DNA from: SOIA01 sp050116035
GTDB lineage: Bacteria; Acidobacteriota; Aminicenantia; Aminicenantales; Aminicenantaceae
DNA: 7,453 nt
Reading direction: 5' to 3'
NCBI GenBank assembly: GCA_050116035.1
Contig: JASFPJ010000151.1
Span: 1-7,453, forward strand
Under the pieces are notes generated by a model that made no database searches, had not been told where the DNA came from, and saw only the letters and a program-made list of their open reading frames with translations. The translations under genes and the position numbers were made by a program. Below, piece after piece: positions 6,148-7,453 of the stretch (position 1 is its first letter; each line of letters begins with the position of its first letter).

Positions 6148-6321
6148 TCACTTCAATAACTATTCCGTAGAGATGGGTTTAGGCTTCAGTCTCTTCAGTA
6201 ATTATTCCTTCAGGACCAAAAACAAAGTCGGATACTCAAATCTAGTAATCTGCCATAATGTGAATCTTAGTGTGTCTCCTTTTTTAAATATAATGACTGA
6301 AGTGACTAAGGCCTGATCCCA
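6132..6321. repeat. 190-bp MITE-like element with 24-bp terminal inverted repeats
   Basis: The left arm 6132-6155 and right arm 6298-6321 are reverse complements at 23 of 24 positions (the only mismatch is A at 6141). The shared core is CCTTAGTCACTTCA. Weaker pairing continues inward for about 8 nt. The 142-bp interior is AT-rich and has no credible gene. The left arm overlaps the 3' end of tmk, and the right arm ends 43 bp before the PBP start codon. I see no convincing target-site duplication at the edges (G-C-A-G just before the left arm, A-T-T-C after the right arm). It could be a non-autonomous transposable element or a large stem-loop acting on tmk mRNA. Confidence 0.75.
6151..6208 (+). 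repeat. Imperfect direct repeat inside the 190-bp element
   Basis: CTTCAATAACTATTCC (6151-6166) recurs as CTTCAGTAATTATTCC (6193-6208), 14 of 16 identical, offset 42 bp. The similarity extends a few bases upstream of both copies with one gap. The complement of 6288-6302 gives a third, inverted version starting CTTCAGTCATTAT. Confidence 0.6.
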
Positions 6322-6328
6322 ATTCCTC

Positions 6329-6357
6329 TAGTCATTGGGGCTCAAATCTGTTATATT
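6329..6357 (+). promoter_or_regulatory. Candidate promoter placing transcription start at the PBP start codon
   Basis: TATATT at 6352-6357 is a good -10 box; TAGTCA at 6329-6334 matches 4 of 6 bases of a -35 box with a 17-bp spacer. Transcription would then start at or beside the A of the ATG at 6365. No purine-rich Shine-Dalgarno sequence lies in the 20 nt before the ATG, which fits a leaderless mRNA. Confidence 0.4.
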
Positions 6358-6364
6358 TTATTCT

Positions 6365-7453
6365 ATGGGACTGAATAAGAAGTTCACGATTCGGATACGC
6401 AAAGCAAAAAAACCGGCCCCTCGGCAATTCGTGGAAGTTCCCCAGGTTAGAGCCGCTAAAAAGCCGGCTAAGCGACGAATCCTCAAAGCGTTTTTAATGT
6501 TTGTCCTTTTTTCAGCAGCCTGCTTTCTTGGAGCTGTTTTGGGGACATTCATGGCCCTTCGGCAGAATCTTCCGTCTGTTTCCGAATTGGAAGAGTATGA
6601 GCCCAACATCATCACTTACATCTATGCAGATAATGGAGAAGTCATCGGAGAATATGCAGAAGAAAAGAGAATTGAAGTGCCTCTTGAAGTCATTCCTGAT
6701 GTCCTCTTAAATGCGATTATCGCCACAGAAGATGCCCGGTTTTACTCTCATGACGGCCTTGATTGGCGGGGTGTTATGCGCTCCTTATGGGAAGATATCA
6801 AGATAAAACTGCGAAGAGAAGGGAGAAAGCTTCACGGCGCAAGCACCATCACCATGCAGCTGGCCACAGATCTCTATTTCACTCGCCGGCAAACTATTCG
6901 CCGGAAGCTGAAGGAAATCATGCTTGCCCTACAGATCGAGAAAAATTACACCAAGCGACAGATCCTGACAATGTACTGCAATCAATTCTGGCTCGGTAGC
7001 GGAGCCCACGGAGTCGAACAGGCCTCCCAGCTGTATTTTGGGAAGACTGTTTCGGAATTGAACCTGGAGGAAGCGGCGATGATCGCCGGGATCCTGAGGG
7101 GACCGGCTGTTTATGATCCCTATAAATATCCTGAGAATGCTCTTAACCGCCGTAACCATGTGCTCGAACGCATGGTTGCGGAAGGATATTTAACTCCTGG
7201 AGAAGCTGAAGAGGCCAAAGCCAAGCCTCTCAATGTGCTTCCCCGCCATAGAGAAATTTCTGAATTCGCCGCTTATTTCAAGGAAGAAGTCCGCAGATAT
7301 TTGATGGAGAATTATGGAGATGCCGCTGTTTACCGAAAAGGGATAAAGGTCTACACCACCTTGAATCCCTCTTACCAGAGATATGCGGAAGAAGAGCTTC
7401 TGAGCTGGCTCAGGAAATTGGATAAAAGGCAGGGCTGGAGAGATGATAAGCGG
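6365..7453 (+). CDS. Class A penicillin-binding protein (PBP1A-type), 5' part
   Basis: Class A PBPs polymerise lipid II into glycan strands (GT51 domain) and cross-link the peptides (transpeptidase domain) on the outer face of the inner membrane. The frame is open for 363 codons to the window end, so only the N-terminal half is present. Residues 1-40 form a very basic cytoplasmic tail, and 41-63 a single membrane anchor. The GT51 domain follows, with catalytic Glu122 in A-T-E-D-A-R-F-Y-S-H-D-G (120-131), G-A-S-T-I-T-M-Q-L (158-166), R-R-K-L-K-E-I (179-185), N-Q-F-W-L-G-S-G-A-H-G-V (206-217) and E-E-A-A-M-I-A-G-I-L-R-G-P (235-247). From about 300 a linker leads to G-I-K-V-Y-T-T-L-N-P (326-335), the usual entry to the region before the transpeptidase. 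The start ATG at 6365 precedes the basic tail and anchor but lacks a Shine-Dalgarno site. The S-x-x-K transpeptidase motif lies beyond the window. Confidence 0.94.
   Translation, partial: MGLNKKFTIRIRKAKKPAPRQFVEVPQVRAAKKPAKRRILKAFLMFVLFSAACFLGAVLGTFMALRQNLPSVSELEEYEPNIITYIYADNGEVIGEYAEEKRIEVPLEVIPDVLLNAIIATEDARFYSHDGLDWRGVMRSLWEDIKIKLRREGRKLHGASTITMQLATDLYFTRRQTIRRKLKEIMLALQIEKNYTKRQILTMYCNQFWLGSGAHGVEQASQLYFGKTVSELNLEEAAMIAGILRGPAVYDPYKYPENALNRRNHVLERMVAEGYLTPGEAEEAKAKPLNVLPRHREISEFAAYFKEEVRRYLMENYGDAAVYRKGIKVYTTLNPSYQRYAEEELLSWLRKLDKRQGWRDDKR

Noticed and set aside
6023..6316. 97-aa plus-strand frame across the end of tmk and the spacer
   Set aside because: It starts inside tmk in another frame and runs through the inverted-repeat element; its composition and lack of a start signal argue against a gene.
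6929..7159. Minus-strand frame inside the PBP gene
   Set aside because: It lies opposite strongly conserved GT51 motifs and is explained as a shadow.

Overview
The window reads as ordinary chromosome from a diderm (Gram-negative-type) bacterium of moderate, roughly mid-40s percent GC. The diderm call rests on a signal-peptide-bearing outer-membrane beta-barrel of the OmpP1/FadL type, a membrane-anchored HtrA/Deg protease and a class A penicillin-binding protein. Starts with strong Shine-Dalgarno sites and sigma70-like promoters are bacterial. I cannot name the species. The gene style would suit an uncultivated Acidobacteriota/Aminicenantia-like lineage, but that is only an impression.

Layout, left to right: the C-terminal part of Lon protease (+, cut by the window start, ends 1385); a 451-bp spacer with a 163-bp nested palindrome of REP/MITE type (1501-1663) and a consensus promoter; a FadL-like outer-membrane protein (+, 1837-3042); convergent to it, a two-gene minus-strand operon in which the HtrA/DegQ protease (5393-3897) overlaps diaminopimelate epimerase (3900-3052) by an ATGA; a divergent promoter region (5394-5538); thymidylate kinase (+, 5539-6147); a 190-bp inverted-repeat element (6132-6321) whose left arm contains the end of tmk; and the first 363 codons of a bifunctional class A PBP (+, 6365 to the window end). 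The PBP frame is open to the window edge, so a search requiring a stop codon would miss it.

The genes share a loose theme of envelope construction and protein quality control: Lon (cytoplasm), HtrA/DegQ (periplasm), the outer-membrane barrel, DapF (meso-DAP for peptidoglycan and lysine) and the PBP (glycan polymerisation). Tmk is a nucleotide housekeeping enzyme. No phage, CRISPR, toxin-antitoxin or defence system is visible, and I do not see a new multi-gene system.

The points most worth a second look are the DapF homologue, in which both positions of the catalytic cysteine pair are serine although the rest of the active site is kept; the two different foldback elements; and the PBP start, which has no ribosome-binding site and lies 7 bp after a possible -10 box, as in a leaderless mRNA.
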